The notes below the pieces were generated by a model. That model did no database searches, had not been told where the DNA came from, and saw only the letters and a list, made by a program, of their open reading frames with translations. Made by a program: the position numbers and the translations under genes. From Candidatus Gastranaerophilales bacterium (GTDB taxonomy: Bacteria; Cyanobacteriota; Vampirovibrionia; Gastranaerophilales; Gastranaerophilaceae), in NCBI GenBank assembly GCA_944325315.1, contig CALVAA010000014.1, positions 1-45,462 on the forward strand: DNA of 45,462 bases, in the 5' to 3' direction. Positions 8,455 through 17,329 of the stretch are shown one piece after another. Numbering within the stretch: position 1 is the first letter of the stretch; every line of letters begins with the position of its first letter.

Positions 8455-8482
8455 ATTATATCCAAAAAAAATTTTCGTACAA
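8455..8482 (-). promoter_or_regulatory. Promoter, leaderless layout (WYL regulator operon)
   Basis: On the minus strand TTGTAC (8482-8477), a 16-base spacer and a perfect TATAAT (8460-8455) lie so that the -10 ends 6 bases before the ATG at 8448. Confidence 0.65.
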
Positions 8483-8529
8483 ATGTAGTAAAATTTTTAT
8501 CGATTTATTCTTGATTTTTGAAAAAATAG

Positions 8530-8535
8530 TATAAT
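8530..8535 (+). promoter_or_regulatory. -10 element of the S1 protein gene
   Basis: A perfect TATAAT 36 bases before the start codon. The predicted leader of about 30 bases includes an SD, unlike the leaderless genes nearby. No convincing -35 is visible. Confidence 0.5.
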
Positions 8536-8571
8536 TATAAAAAAATAAACTACGATTTACAAGAGGATTTT

Positions 8572-9603
8572 ATGCTTAGCGATAAAGAATTTATGGAGCT
8601 TATTGAAAAATATGATTACGCTTTCAAGCCGGGAGATATAATAAAAGGAACAGTGACAGGCTATGAAGGCAAATATGTTTTTGTTGATATAAATGCAAAA
8701 GCCTGTGCAATTTGCCCTGTAAATGAAGTTTTATTGTCTGACAGTCAAAGTGTTAATGATGTTTTAAAACAAGGAGAAAGTTATGATTTTATCATAACCT
8801 CAAAAGAAAATGAAGATGATGTATTCTTTTTATCTCATAAAAAAGTTGCTCTTTATAATAACATTAAAATTCTTGAAGAAAAATTTAAAAATGATGAAAT
8901 ATTTACCGCAACTATTACAAATATCGTCAAAGGCGGCATTGTTGTAAATGTTTTGGGAATAAAAGGATTTGTGCCGCAGAGCCAAATAAAAGTAGAAAAC
9001 TACGACATTAACGACAATATTGAAGTTAAAATTTTATCTTTAGATATGTCAAAAAACAATTTTATACTATCAAACAAAAAAGTTTACAGTGAACAATTAG
9101 AAGCCTCCAAAAAAGAGGTTTTTGATAAAATAAAAACCAATATGGTAGTAAAAGGAAAAGTGGTAAGACTTACAGACTTTGGTGCTTTTGTTGATATCGG
9201 AGGAGTAGACGGATTATTACCGCTATCGCAAATTTCCTGGAGCTGGATTGATAGCCCATCTGATGTTTTAAAATTCGATGACATTATTGATGTTGAAATA
9301 ATATCAATTGATTATGAAAAACAAAGAGTGTCTTTAAGTCTTAAAAGTCTTGAAGAAAATCCATGGAAAAAAGCAAGTGAAGTAATTGAAGATAAAAAAA
9401 TTGTCAAAGGAAAAGTAACAAGGATTAAACCTTTTGGAGCATTTGTTGAAGTTTATCCTAAAGTTGAAGGACTTTTAAACAAAGCTCAAATTGAACAATA
9501 CAATGAAAAATATCAAAAGCAACTGGAAGAAAACGATGAAATTGAAGTTTTAATTAAAAGGTTTGATGAAGAAAACCAAAAAATTAATCTTGAAGTTGTT
9601 TAA
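8572..9603 (+). CDS. rpsA: S1 RNA-binding domain protein (ribosomal protein S1 homologue)
   Basis: A 343-residue protein made of four S1 (OB-fold) RNA-binding repeats at about 20-90, 105-170, 188-258 and 273-343. Ribosomal S1 helps the 30S subunit bind and unfold mRNA. The first three repeats resemble cyanobacterial S1, including FKPGDIIKGTV near the N-terminus and KVVRLTDFGAFVDIGGVDGL in repeat 3. Repeat 4 (VTRIKPFGAFVEVYPKVEGL) is extra relative to the usual three-repeat cyanobacterial form. AAGAGGA lies about 5 bases before the ATG. The 3-prime end overlaps the convergent methyltransferase by 20 bases. It could be an S1-like paralogue rather than the main ribosomal S1. Confidence 0.82.
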   Translation: MLSDKEFMELIEKYDYAFKPGDIIKGTVTGYEGKYVFVDINAKACAICPVNEVLLSDSQSVNDVLKQGESYDFIITSKENEDDVFFLSHKKVALYNNIKILEEKFKNDEIFTATITNIVKGGIVVNVLGIKGFVPQSQIKVENYDINDNIEVKILSLDMSKNNFILSNKKVYSEQLEASKKEVFDKIKTNMVVKGKVVRLTDFGAFVDIGGVDGLLPLSQISWSWIDSPSDVLKFDDIIDVEIISIDYEKQRVSLSLKSLEENPWKKASEVIEDKKIVKGKVTRIKPFGAFVEVYPKVEGLLNKAQIEQYNEKYQKQLEENDEIEVLIKRFDEENQKINLEVV

Positions 9604-10399
9604 TTCTTTTTAATTTTGACAAACTCAATAAACTTGAATTTAAAACTTCCAGATTCCGATTTTTAATAATTTCTTCGTTTGAAAGATTCAAATTTCTATC
9701 TTTATAAGTTATAGCGCTTTTTGTATTTAACTGTTCAAGTTCAAATTCATCAAGCTTATTTACAATTAAATCAGGGTTATATGAGGCAATCGTTCCCGCA
9801 ATTCTGTTATCTTTAACTGTTTTTCCTATACAAATTCCCGTGTCTAAAAGTGCTTTTAAAACAGGTTTTGAATGGTTATACGTACAATAAATTGAATCTT
9901 TTTTCATTAAACTTACAATCTTTTTAATAAAATCTTCGCTCCACAATACACTTTGTTTATGGGGCGCGAACCCATCATGGAAAATAATATCGTATTTGTT
10001 TTGAAGTTTTTTTATTGTATTTCTTGCATCACCAATATAAAAATATATAAATTCAGGTTTTTTAATATTTTTTTCTATAATAGAATTTATTTTTTTACTA
10101 AATTCAAATTTATAAGAATTAAAAACCAATTCTTCGTTTGTTTCAAGACAATCAATTCTTGAAATAAAAGGGAAATATTCAAGCGCTGTTTTTGTGTTGT
10201 ATCCTATGCCGTAACAAATATCTAAAATCATAAGCGGCTTATTTAAGTCAAGCACAAAACAGGGTTCAATAAATTTTTCAAATGCTTCTTTTTTTGCACC
10301 GAATTTTGAATGATATATTTCATCTAATTCTTTATTATACAAACCAATTGAGCCGTCTTGGGTTTTGAAGATTTCAATATTTTTAAATTTCATAAGCAT
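9584..10399 (-). CDS. MnmC-like SAM-dependent methyltransferase
   Basis: A 271-residue protein resembling the methyltransferase half of MnmC, which completes 5-methylaminomethyl-2-thiouridine at the tRNA wobble base. MILDICYGIGYNT (about 57-69) is the SAM-binding loop, and DIIFHDGFAPHKQSVLWSED (about 136-155) matches the family motif of Asp-x-Phe-x-Pro followed by Leu-Trp. The oxidase half of bifunctional MnmC is absent, as in cyanobacterial stand-alone forms. MnmG at 32 kb acts earlier in the same pathway. Its ATG overlaps the helicase stop (TAATG), so the two are coupled; a second ATG six bases downstream is an alternative start. Confidence 0.78.
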   Translation of the reverse strand: MLMKFKNIEIFKTQDGSIGLYNKELDEIYHSKFGAKKEAFEKFIEPCFVLDLNKPLMILDICYGIGYNTKTALEYFPFISRIDCLETNEELVFNSYKFEFSKKINSIIEKNIKKPEFIYFYIGDARNTIKKLQNKYDIIFHDGFAPHKQSVLWSEDFIKKIVSLMKKDSIYCTYNHSKPVLKALLDTGICIGKTVKDNRIAGTIASYNPDLIVNKLDEFELEQLNTKSAITYKDRNLNLSNEEIIKNRNLEVLNSSLLSLSKLKRIKQLQD

Positions 10400-13281
10400 T
10401 ATGCAAGAGAGAAGATTTCATAAATTTCATCATCAGATAGTTCTGTAATCGTCTTTTCTCCTTCAAATACGGCAGCATTTGCAAGTTCACGTTTATCTTT
10501 TATAATTTTATCTATTTTCTCTTCAAAAGTAGATAAAGTAATAAATCTATGAATCATAACATTTTTATCTTGTCCGATTCTATATGTCCTATCCGTTGCT
10601 TGGTCCTCAACAGCCGGATTCCACCACAGGTCATAATGGATAACATTTGACGCACTTGTTAAGTTTAATCCTAAGCCGCCTGCTTTTAAGGATAAAATCA
10701 TTATTTTTTCGTTTATATCCTCCTGGAATTTTTTAATTATATCTTCCCTTTGTTTAACATTTAAACTACCATGGAAAAACAAGGGAATATGATTAAATTC
10801 ATCAGCAATTATACTTTCTAAAATTGAGCCCATTTCTTTATATTGAGTAAAAACAAGAACTTTTTCATTGTTGTCTATAATATTATTTAAAATATCAATA
10901 AGCTTTTGCGTTTTGCCTGAAGCATTAGCAGACATATCCCCGTGTTTTAAATAATGATACGGATGATTACATACCTGTTTTAAATTAGTTATAAGTTTAA
11001 ATATTGCACCACGTCTATTCATTTTAGATTCGGATTTTGCAATATTGTCCATTGATTCTTTTAAAATTCTTTCATAAAGAGCAACTTGGGCTTTAGTTAA
11101 ATAACAGTAATCATCTAAAACAACTTTTTCAGGCAAATCAGATATTATTGTTTTATCTGTTTTTAATCGTCTCAGCATAAAAGGACTTATTGCTTTTTTT
11201 AATTTTTGGGCTCTTGTAAGTTCTTTGAATCTTTCAATAGGAATAGAATAATTCTTACTAAAATCAACAAGACTTCCAAGATAGCCCTTATTTATAAAAT
11301 CAAAAATAGACCACAATTCCGAAAGCCTGTTTTCAACAGGCGTACCCGTCATGGCTACTTTCATATCTGCTTTTATTGCTTTAATTGCCTGAGTTTGGTT
11401 TGTTGAAGGATTTTTAATATTTTGCGCTTCATCTATTATAATTAAATCCCAATTTGTTTTTTGGAATTTTTCTAAATCTATTCTTAAAATTGCATAGGTA
11501 GTTAAAATTACATCGCATTCGAGTGAAAATTCTCTATTAAAGCCATGGTAAATTAAAATTTTAAGATTCGGAGAAAAGGTATTTAATTCTCTTTTCCAAT
11601 TGCCCATAAGTGTTGTAGGACAAACAACAAGAACAGGTTTTTTTAGTTTCTTTTCTTCTTTTAATTTTAAAATTAAACTTATAACCTGTATTGTTTTACC
11701 AAGACCCATATCATCTGCAATACAGCATCCAAAACCCTTAGAGATATTTGTATAAAGCCATCTAAAGCCTATTTGCTGATATGTTCTGAGTGTTCCGTTT
11801 AAATCTTTAGGTAAAGTTATATCCTCAATTTTTGTAAAATCTGATATAACTCTTGCAAAAGCCTCATCATAGTCAAAGTCATAATCGTCAATTTTGCCTG
11901 ATAAAGCGTTATGCAATAATTGCATTTTATTTACCGTTAAGTTAGGTGCTTTCTCAAGCTTTTGAAGAAGTTTTTCGGTTTCTTCCTTATCGATTAAAAT
12001 GTACCTGTCTTTATATTTAATTAAACCTTGAGAATTTTTTGCAAGTTCCCTAAATTCTTCTGCTGAAATTTTTTCATTATCGCCAAGTGCAATTTCAACT
12101 TTGAAGTTCATTATTTCTTCAAGAGAAATGGTAGAACCTGTAGGATTTTTAAGTAATTCTTTCAAATCATCCAATCTTTTTGCTTTAATTTTTGCATTGA
12201 TTGAAGCTCTTGGAATTATAACATTATCTAATCCTTCAGGAAGATTAACTTCCATGCCTGCTTGGGACAAATAGAACGTTATTTGGGTAATTAATTTGTA
12301 AACACCTGATAAATCAAGCTCCATTGTAACATCTTCAAGATCTTCAATGTATTTTGTTGCCCAATTTATTTGTTTTTCAATTAATATTTTTTCTTCGTCA
12401 TCTAAATCTTCAAGATTTATTATTTGATTTTTAGTTTTATCTTTTGCAAGGATTCTAAGCAGGAATTTTTCATCCGACAGTTTTTCAATATTAAAAACAG
12501 GAATGATATCATAGCTACCAAGACTCATTTCATCAAACCAGTTTTGAATATCAACTGCAAGGTCATTTCCTTTTAATATTCTTTTTTGATAAGCATTTTT
12601 AACTAAATAGCTTGCTGCTTTAAGGTCTTTAAAGCGATAGTGTTTAACATTCAAGAAAGTAAAAATGAGATAGTTTAAATATCTTTCTACAAGTTTTTTT
12701 GTTGTATTAGGGTCTAGTATATCGTTTTCAATAATTGCGCTATAGGCTTTTAGAAAGTCTTTATTTTGAAAATAAGGTTCATAATAAATTGAAAAAGTGT
12801 CTTTTTTAAAATTTACAACAGGGACGAAGTGAAGTTTTTCAACCGCTTTTTTAGTAAATTGAACAAGATTAAAATAAAATATATATCTTTTAGAGCAATC
12901 CGATAAATCAAGATTTTCATCAACCCCTGTAAAGTATTCAAAAAACATATCAAGATTTATTCTATAGCCGTATTCTTCGCCTCTGTATTGAGGACGAAGA
13001 CGATAGAGCGAGCCTTTTTGTTTTAAATAGTAGTCAAAGTTATATGGAGGGGTAATAAAAAAAGAAGCGTCCGTATTGTTGTCAAAATATATTTCGCTTT
13101 GTCTTAATATAGGATTTTTTGTATCAAAGGTATCGGCAAATTCTTCTTCAATTAATTCATAAATTAAAGAAAGAGTGTATCTGAAATCTTTATTCTTTTG
13201 AGAATAAGGATTCTGGTCTAAATTTAATAAAAGTTTTTCTATATTGTTTTTCTTAAAACTGAGGCTATAATTTTTATCCAT
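10399..13281 (-). CDS. SNF2-family DNA/RNA-dependent ATPase (helicase)
   Basis: A 960-residue SWI2/SNF2 motor that translocates on nucleic acid and remodels protein complexes. The C-terminal half holds both RecA-like lobes: Walker A DDMGLGKTIQ (523-532), Walker B DEAQ (617-620), motif III TGTPVENRLSELWSIFDF (from 645), motif V AGGLGLNL and motif VI QATDRTYRIGQ (894-904). About 490 N-terminal residues lack a motif I can name and may be an accessory or SNF2-associated domain. Many bacterial members are poorly understood; RapA, which recycles RNA polymerase, is a distant relative. It is co-transcribed with the MnmC-like gene. No SD is seen; a TAAAAT element ends 6 bases before the ATG. Confidence 0.92.
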   Translation of the reverse strand: MDKNYSLSFKKNNIEKLLLNLDQNPYSQKNKDFRYTLSLIYELIEEEFADTFDTKNPILRQSEIYFDNNTDASFFITPPYNFDYYLKQKGSLYRLRPQYRGEEYGYRINLDMFFEYFTGVDENLDLSDCSKRYIFYFNLVQFTKKAVEKLHFVPVVNFKKDTFSIYYEPYFQNKDFLKAYSAIIENDILDPNTTKKLVERYLNYLIFTFLNVKHYRFKDLKAASYLVKNAYQKRILKGNDLAVDIQNWFDEMSLGSYDIIPVFNIEKLSDEKFLLRILAKDKTKNQIINLEDLDDEEKILIEKQINWATKYIEDLEDVTMELDLSGVYKLITQITFYLSQAGMEVNLPEGLDNVIIPRASINAKIKAKRLDDLKELLKNPTGSTISLEEIMNFKVEIALGDNEKISAEEFRELAKNSQGLIKYKDRYILIDKEETEKLLQKLEKAPNLTVNKMQLLHNALSGKIDDYDFDYDEAFARVISDFTKIEDITLPKDLNGTLRTYQQIGFRWLYTNISKGFGCCIADDMGLGKTIQVISLILKLKEEKKLKKPVLVVCPTTLMGNWKRELNTFSPNLKILIYHGFNREFSLECDVILTTYAILRIDLEKFQKTNWDLIIIDEAQNIKNPSTNQTQAIKAIKADMKVAMTGTPVENRLSELWSIFDFINKGYLGSLVDFSKNYSIPIERFKELTRAQKLKKAISPFMLRRLKTDKTIISDLPEKVVLDDYCYLTKAQVALYERILKESMDNIAKSESKMNRRGAIFKLITNLKQVCNHPYHYLKHGDMSANASGKTQKLIDILNNIIDNNEKVLVFTQYKEMGSILESIIADEFNHIPLFFHGSLNVKQREDIIKKFQEDINEKIMILSLKAGGLGLNLTSASNVIHYDLWWNPAVEDQATDRTYRIGQDKNVMIHRFITLSTFEEKIDKIIKDKRELANAAVFEGEKTITELSDDEIYEIFSLA

Positions 13282-13287
13282 TTGAAT

Positions 13288-13298
13288 ATTTTATTATA
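13288..13298 (-). promoter_or_regulatory. Composite -10 region of the SNF2 gene
   Basis: On the minus strand TATAAT (13298-13293) and TAAAAT (13293-13288) overlap. The second ends 6 bases before the ATG, a leaderless layout; the first would leave a leader of about 5 bases. The same composite precedes the gene at 37560. Confidence 0.5.
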
Positions 13299-13379
13299 AA
13301 GGATTTTAATTTAAAAGAGGTTTCTTGTTGAATTTAGTTTAAACATAGTAATTTAATTTGTAATTGGGGCACTTTAGGA

Positions 13380-13385
13380 TATAAT
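13380..13385 (+). promoter_or_regulatory. -10 element, leaderless layout (ricT)
   Basis: A perfect TATAAT ends 7 bases before the ATG at 13393, with no SD. Confidence 0.6.
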
Positions 13386-13392
13386 AAAGACT

Positions 13393-14307
13393 ATGAAGTT
13401 TGCAATAAGAATAATTAAAAACCAGTTTCACCCTCTAAAAGTTAATGATAATGCTAACTTAAAAGAAGGACAGCTTGTTTTGGTTAAAACAGACAAAGGC
13501 GAAGAGGTTTTTAGGGTTTTTCTTGTAAATACGGAAATTCAAAAAATTTGGGAAAAACACAAACCAGAACCGTTGTCTGTCGTAAGAATCATGACAGAAG
13601 ACGATTTAAAAACATACGAAGAACAAAAAAAACTTGAAGTCGAAGCTTTTTATAAATGTCGTGATTTAGCACAAAAAAGGAATCTTGTTATGAAATTCAC
13701 CCAAGCAAGATATACTTTTGACAGAAAAAAAATCACATTTTACTATACTGCCCCTGAAAGAGTAGATTTTAGAGAACTTTTAAAAGATTTAACCCGGGAA
13801 TTTAAAAGAGTAAGAATAGATTTACGCCATATCGGAGTAAGGGATGAAACTTCCATTCTTCAAGGACAAGGCATTTGCGGACAAGACTATTGCTGCTGCC
13901 GCTTTTTAAAAAAATTTGAACCTGTTAATACAAAACTCGCTAAAGACCAGGGAATTCCAATTACTCCCGGAAAAATTACAGGTGCTTGCGGAAGGTTATT
14001 GTGCTGTCTAAATTACGAATATAAAAACTATCTTGATGTAGCCAAAACCCTTCCTCCTGTTGGTTCAGGGGTTATGACACCCGATGGAGTCGGAAAAGTC
14101 TTTATGGTAAATTTCCTAAAAAAATCAGTAAATGTTAAACTCGAAGACGGAAAAATAAAAGAATATAAAAAATGCGAAATAGAAATGATAGACGGAGAAG
14201 TTAATATCGATATAGATATTAGTAACAATCTTAACTATCAGGAAGAAGAAATCGTCGATATTAAATCTTTGGAAGATGAAAAAAATTCATCCACGGGGAA
14301 TATATAA
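13393..14307 (+). CDS. ricT: PSP1-domain protein, RicT/YaaT family
   Basis: A 304-residue protein of the PSP1 family. In Bacillus, RicT (YaaT) forms an iron-sulfur complex with RicA and RicF that acts on RNase Y and phosphorelay signalling. The diagnostic cysteine clusters are present: GQGICGQDYCCCRF (about 155-168) and GACGRLLCCLNYE (about 197-209). The N-terminal half has GQLVLVKTDKGEEVFRV, as in family members. The acidic tail after about 270 is not conserved and probably disordered. It is followed closely by rsfS and then clpP. The -10 TATAAT ends 7 bases before the ATG and there is no SD. Its role in this organism is inferred from family only. Confidence 0.88.
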   Translation: MKFAIRIIKNQFHPLKVNDNANLKEGQLVLVKTDKGEEVFRVFLVNTEIQKIWEKHKPEPLSVVRIMTEDDLKTYEEQKKLEVEAFYKCRDLAQKRNLVMKFTQARYTFDRKKITFYYTAPERVDFRELLKDLTREFKRVRIDLRHIGVRDETSILQGQGICGQDYCCCRFLKKFEPVNTKLAKDQGIPITPGKITGACGRLLCCLNYEYKNYLDVAKTLPPVGSGVMTPDGVGKVFMVNFLKKSVNVKLEDGKIKEYKKCEIEMIDGEVNIDIDISNNLNYQEEEIVDIKSLEDEKNSSTGNI

Positions 14308-14322
14308 TTTCAAAGGAATATT

Positions 14323-14718
14323 ATGGAAAACACTTTAGATAGCGAAAAGTTTGCCTCAGTTATAGCAAGAATTTTAGACGATAACAAAGCAAAAGATATT
14401 GTCATTTTAAATGTTGCAAATGTCTGTTCTCTGTCAGACTATTTTATAATTGCTTCAGGAACTTCATCTGCCCAAGTCAAAGGTTTAAGTGAAACATTAA
14501 GAAAAAAAATAAAAGACATTTTTAAAAGAATTCCAATAGGGGATGAAACCGAAAAGCAAAACCGCTGGAATCTTTTAGACTACGGAGAAGTCGTGGTTCA
14601 TATTATGCATAGTATTGAAAGAGAAAACTATAAAATTGAAAAATTCTGGTCACATGCTCTTAGGCTTGACAGAAAAGTTTGGGAAGAACAATCAAAAGAA
14701 TATTCGATTTATGAATAA
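14323..14718 (+). CDS. rsfS: Ribosome silencing factor RsfS
   Basis: A 131-residue protein of the RsfS/YbeB/Iojap family, which binds large-subunit protein L14 and blocks subunit joining in starvation. Visible family motifs are AKDIVILNVANVCSLSDYFI (about 24-43), then IASGTSSAQVKGL and the C-terminal WNLLDYGEVVVHIM. The ATG has AAAGGA about 5 bases upstream. It starts 15 bases after the ricT stop, so they are probably one operon. Confidence 0.95.
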   Translation: MENTLDSEKFASVIARILDDNKAKDIVILNVANVCSLSDYFIIASGTSSAQVKGLSETLRKKIKDIFKRIPIGDETEKQNRWNLLDYGEVVVHIMHSIERENYKIEKFWSHALRLDRKVWEEQSKEYSIYE

Positions 14719-14783
14719 ATATACTTAAATTAAATGAAAAACTTATCAAAATTTATAATATAATTAAAAAAAAGGGATAAAAA

Positions 14784-15392
14784 ATGTACGGTATAAATGA
14801 ATATAAAATTATAGACTATATTCCGACTGTAATTGAAGCTTCAAGCAGAGGAGAAAGGTCTTTTGATATTTTTTCAAGACTGTTAAGAGAAAGAATTGTT
14901 TTTTTGGGTTCTGAAATTGATGATGATGTTGCAAATTCAATTGTAGCTCAACTTTTGCTTTTGGATAGCGAAAACCCCGAAAAAGATATAATGCTCTATA
15001 TAAATTCCCCCGGCGGAGTAATTACTGCAGGCATGGCAATTTATGACACAATGAAACTTATAAAAGCGGATGTTTCAACAATTTGTCTTGGCGATGCCGC
15101 TTCTATGGGTGCTTTTTTATTATCCGGCGGAACTAAAGGAAAACGCCTTGCACTTCCAAACTCAAGAATAATGATACACCAGCCGTTAGGTGGAGCTAAA
15201 GGTCAGGCAACAGATATTGAAATTGAAGCAAAAGAAATTTTAAGAATGAAATCAATGTTAAACGGACTTTTAGCTGAACACACCGGGCAAAAAATTGAAA
15301 CAATAAAAAAAGACACTGAAAGAGATAATTTTATGAGTGCTAAAGAAGCCCTTGAATACGGTTTGATTGATAAAATTATTACAAATGAATAA
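14784..15392 (+). CDS. clpP: ATP-dependent Clp protease proteolytic subunit
   Basis: A 202-residue serine peptidase that forms the tetradecameric ClpP barrel and degrades proteins fed by Clp ATPases. The catalytic triad is Ser107 (GDAASMGAF), His132 (MIHQPLGG) and Asp181 (TERDNFMS). The nucleophile elbow reads GDAASMGA where many ClpP have GQAASMGA, a mild variant. AAGGGA lies about 6 bases before the ATG; TATAAT hexamers at 14754-14764 may give it its own promoter besides read-through from rsfS. A strong hairpin follows the stop. No Clp ATPase is in view. Confidence 0.96.
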   Translation: MYGINEYKIIDYIPTVIEASSRGERSFDIFSRLLRERIVFLGSEIDDDVANSIVAQLLLLDSENPEKDIMLYINSPGGVITAGMAIYDTMKLIKADVSTICLGDAASMGAFLLSGGTKGKRLALPNSRIMIHQPLGGAKGQATDIEIEAKEILRMKSMLNGLLAEHTGQKIETIKKDTERDNFMSAKEALEYGLIDKIITNE

Positions 15393-15394
15393 TA

Positions 15395-15421
15395 AAAAGC
15401 CCTCAAGTTTGAGGGCTTTTT
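15395..15421. terminator. Bidirectional terminator after clpP
   Basis: GCCCTCAA (15399-15406) and TTGAGGGC (15409-15416) form a GC-rich stem flanked by A on the left and T on the right, so it can end clpP (plus) and the exported-protein gene (minus). Confidence 0.9.
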
Positions 15422-16208
15422 ATTCAGATATTTCTTGATTTTTTGTACTATCTTCACCCGGTAAAATTATATTTTTATTTATTTGTTCACCGGAATCCGT
15501 TTCAATTAATGTATTTTGTTCCTGAGTTTCATCTGGCTTTATAGTGTCTTCTGTTGTTTCATCAGATAAAATTTCTTCTGTTCCTTTAGACTCTTCAATT
15601 TGTTGTTTTTCATTTTTTTTATCTTCCTTAACGGATTTTACAACCAGATAAAAAATATCTCCTTTTTTAATTTCAACTTCATGGCCGTATTCAACATATG
15701 ATAATATTGAATCTTTATAAACCTGTTTTGCACCGGATTTTAGTCTGTTATCTTCTTTGTTTTGACTGAACCCGTCAACAAAAGAAACACAATAAGAAAA
15801 ACCCTTGACAAAAAGTCCGCCGACGAATCCTGCGGCTGATTTAACTATTTTTTTAGGAGGAGTTTTTTTAATTTCTTCTTTGTTTAGAACCGTTTTAGCA
15901 TACTTTGCTATCAATGGCTCATTCAGTTTATGTATGCCTTTATTGTCTTCATAGCTTTCAACAATTAAAAATATTTTAGCGTCTCTTTTTGCTCTGGTTG
16001 GGTCTGTTATTTTTTTAAGAACACAATTTATTATATCCCCTTTTATCATAAAAATATCGTTCATTTTAGCATCATCTACAAGTTTCACACTAAAAGTTTC
16101 GCTTGGATTCAATGTTGAAAAATCATCCATTGCTTCAACATGAAGCTTATCTGCCGCAAAAGCACAAGTCGAAAGTAAAAATAAAAGTGTAAGTATAAAT
16201 TTCTTCAT
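15420..16208 (-). CDS. Exported protein of unknown function
   Basis: A 262-residue protein with a clear Sec signal peptide, MKKFILTLLFLLSTCAFA, probably cut before ADKLHVE. The mature part has a beta-rich N-terminal half (DDFSTLNPSETFSVKLVDD, then IKGDIINCVLKKI), a short glycine-bearing hydrophobic stretch (AAGFVGGLFVKGF) and a long acidic Glu/Thr-rich C-terminal tail that is probably disordered. I do not recognise a family. I start at the ATG at 16208, preceded by GGATGG about 6 bases upstream; an in-frame ATG nine bases earlier is possible. It probably works in the periplasm or at the outer membrane. Confidence 0.7.
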   Translation of the reverse strand: MKKFILTLLFLLSTCAFAADKLHVEAMDDFSTLNPSETFSVKLVDDAKMNDIFMIKGDIINCVLKKITDPTRAKRDAKIFLIVESYEDNKGIHKLNEPLIAKYAKTVLNKEEIKKTPPKKIVKSAAGFVGGLFVKGFSYCVSFVDGFSQNKEDNRLKSGAKQVYKDSILSYVEYGHEVEIKKGDIFYLVVKSVKEDKKNEKQQIEESKGTEEILSDETTEDTIKPDETQEQNTLIETDSGEQINKNIILPGEDSTKNQEISE

Positions 16209-16400
16209 AAAAGCCATCCATAATACTTTTAATAGTAAGTTTATAATATTTTTATATTGATAGCAAATTTTAATACAAGAAATTTTTTAAACGGTCTTTG
16301 GAGTTAAATAATGTTTTTAACTCTATTTTGTCGCTCTAAAGTTGCTGGGGTTTAAGGAAATAAATACGGGCTAAATTCGTCTGTATTTAACTAAACTCTG

Positions 16401-16626
16401 TCACCCTGAATTTATTTCAGGGTCTTAGGAGTGTAGGATTGAATAATTCCGTTTCATACACATTGATGAATTTTGAAATTAAATTCTTGGAATTATCATT
16501 GCTCGGATGCTGAAACAAGTTCAGCATGACAGTATATGGCTTCATTCTTCCAACTGCACTTAGTAAGATACTAAATTTATTTCAGTATGACAATTTTTTA
16601 GTTTTATTCTATCAATTATCATTGCT
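16401..16626. repeat. Cluster of degenerate palindromic repeats in a 550-base gap
   Basis: The gene-free stretch 16209-16762 holds three related hairpins: CCCTGAA/TTCAGGG (16404-16422), ATGCTGAA/TTCAGCAT (16507-16527) and a decayed copy at 16569-16587. The 13-mer AATTATCATTGCT recurs at 16491-16503 and 16614-16626, suggesting duplication of a unit of about 123 bases. Similar stem-loops are common as dispersed intergenic repeats in many bacteria. No ORF of note is present. Confidence 0.7.
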
Positions 16627-16750
16627 AAAATTTCAAAATAAATTCAAAAATGACAAAGAATAGTTCTTATTTTCAATAATAAATGTTAATACCGGAAATT
16701 ATTTTAATTATAATTTTTATGTTTTCAATTTAAAAATTTTATGTTTTTGT

Positions 16751-16756
16751 TATGAT
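16751..16756 (+). promoter_or_regulatory. -10 element, leaderless layout (biotin ligase operon)
   Basis: TATGAT ends 6 bases before the ATG at 16763 and there is no SD. Confidence 0.5.
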
Positions 16757-16762
16757 TAATAT

Positions 16763-17329
16763 ATGCGCAACATTATTAATTTTAATGAGCTCAATTCAAC
16801 GAACGGATATGCAAAAAAGCATATGGATGAGTTAAACGACTTTGATATAATATCTTGCAATTTTCAAACGCAAGGACACGGACAATTTGACCGCAGTTGG
16901 TATTCAACGGATGAAAACGGAGGAAATATTTATATATCAATTGTCTTAAAGCCGGAAAATATTACTCATTTAAATGAACTTACACGATACAGTGCATTAA
17001 TTGTTAAAAAAACTCTTGAAAAGTACTCTCTGAAACCGACTTTTAAATATCCCAATGATGTTATGGTTAACAACAAAAAAATTTCAGGCATCTTGGCTGA
17101 ATCTCAATTCCAGGGTTCAAATTTTAAAGGTGTTGTTGTTGGTTTAGGAATTAATTTAAACCTTGAAAAAAAAGACTTGGATAAAATTGACCAAAGTGCA
17201 ACTTCAATATTTTACGAAACAAATAAAAGAGTTGATAAAGAAAAATTTTTAAACGAATTTTTAAACGAATTTGAAAGTGAATACAGTAGTTTTTTAATTA
17301 ACGGAATAAAAGGAGAAATACTATGTTAA
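16763..17329 (+). CDS. birA: Biotin--protein ligase, catalytic domain only
   Basis: Activates biotin with ATP and attaches it to a carrier lysine. The 188-residue protein has only the catalytic domain: no N-terminal DNA-binding domain, so it should not repress biotin genes, and probably no C-terminal SH3-like domain. The biotin/ATP loop reads GHGQFDRSW (38-46) where the family has GRGRxGRxW, a notable substitution. The second motif KYPNDVMVNNKKISGIL (95-111) is standard. It overlaps oadG by 7 bases and heads the decarboxylase genes, whose OadA carries the acceptor lysine, so its main substrate is probably next door. Confidence 0.9.
   Translation: MRNIINFNELNSTNGYAKKHMDELNDFDIISCNFQTQGHGQFDRSWYSTDENGGNIYISIVLKPENITHLNELTRYSALIVKKTLEKYSLKPTFKYPNDVMVNNKKISGILAESQFQGSNFKGVVVGLGINLNLEKKDLDKIDQSATSIFYETNKRVDKEKFLNEFLNEFESEYSSFLINGIKGEILC

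Noticed and set aside
16401-16626. CRISPR array
   Set aside because: The repeats are palindromic, degenerate and unevenly spaced, with no constant repeat-spacer pattern and no cas genes nearby.
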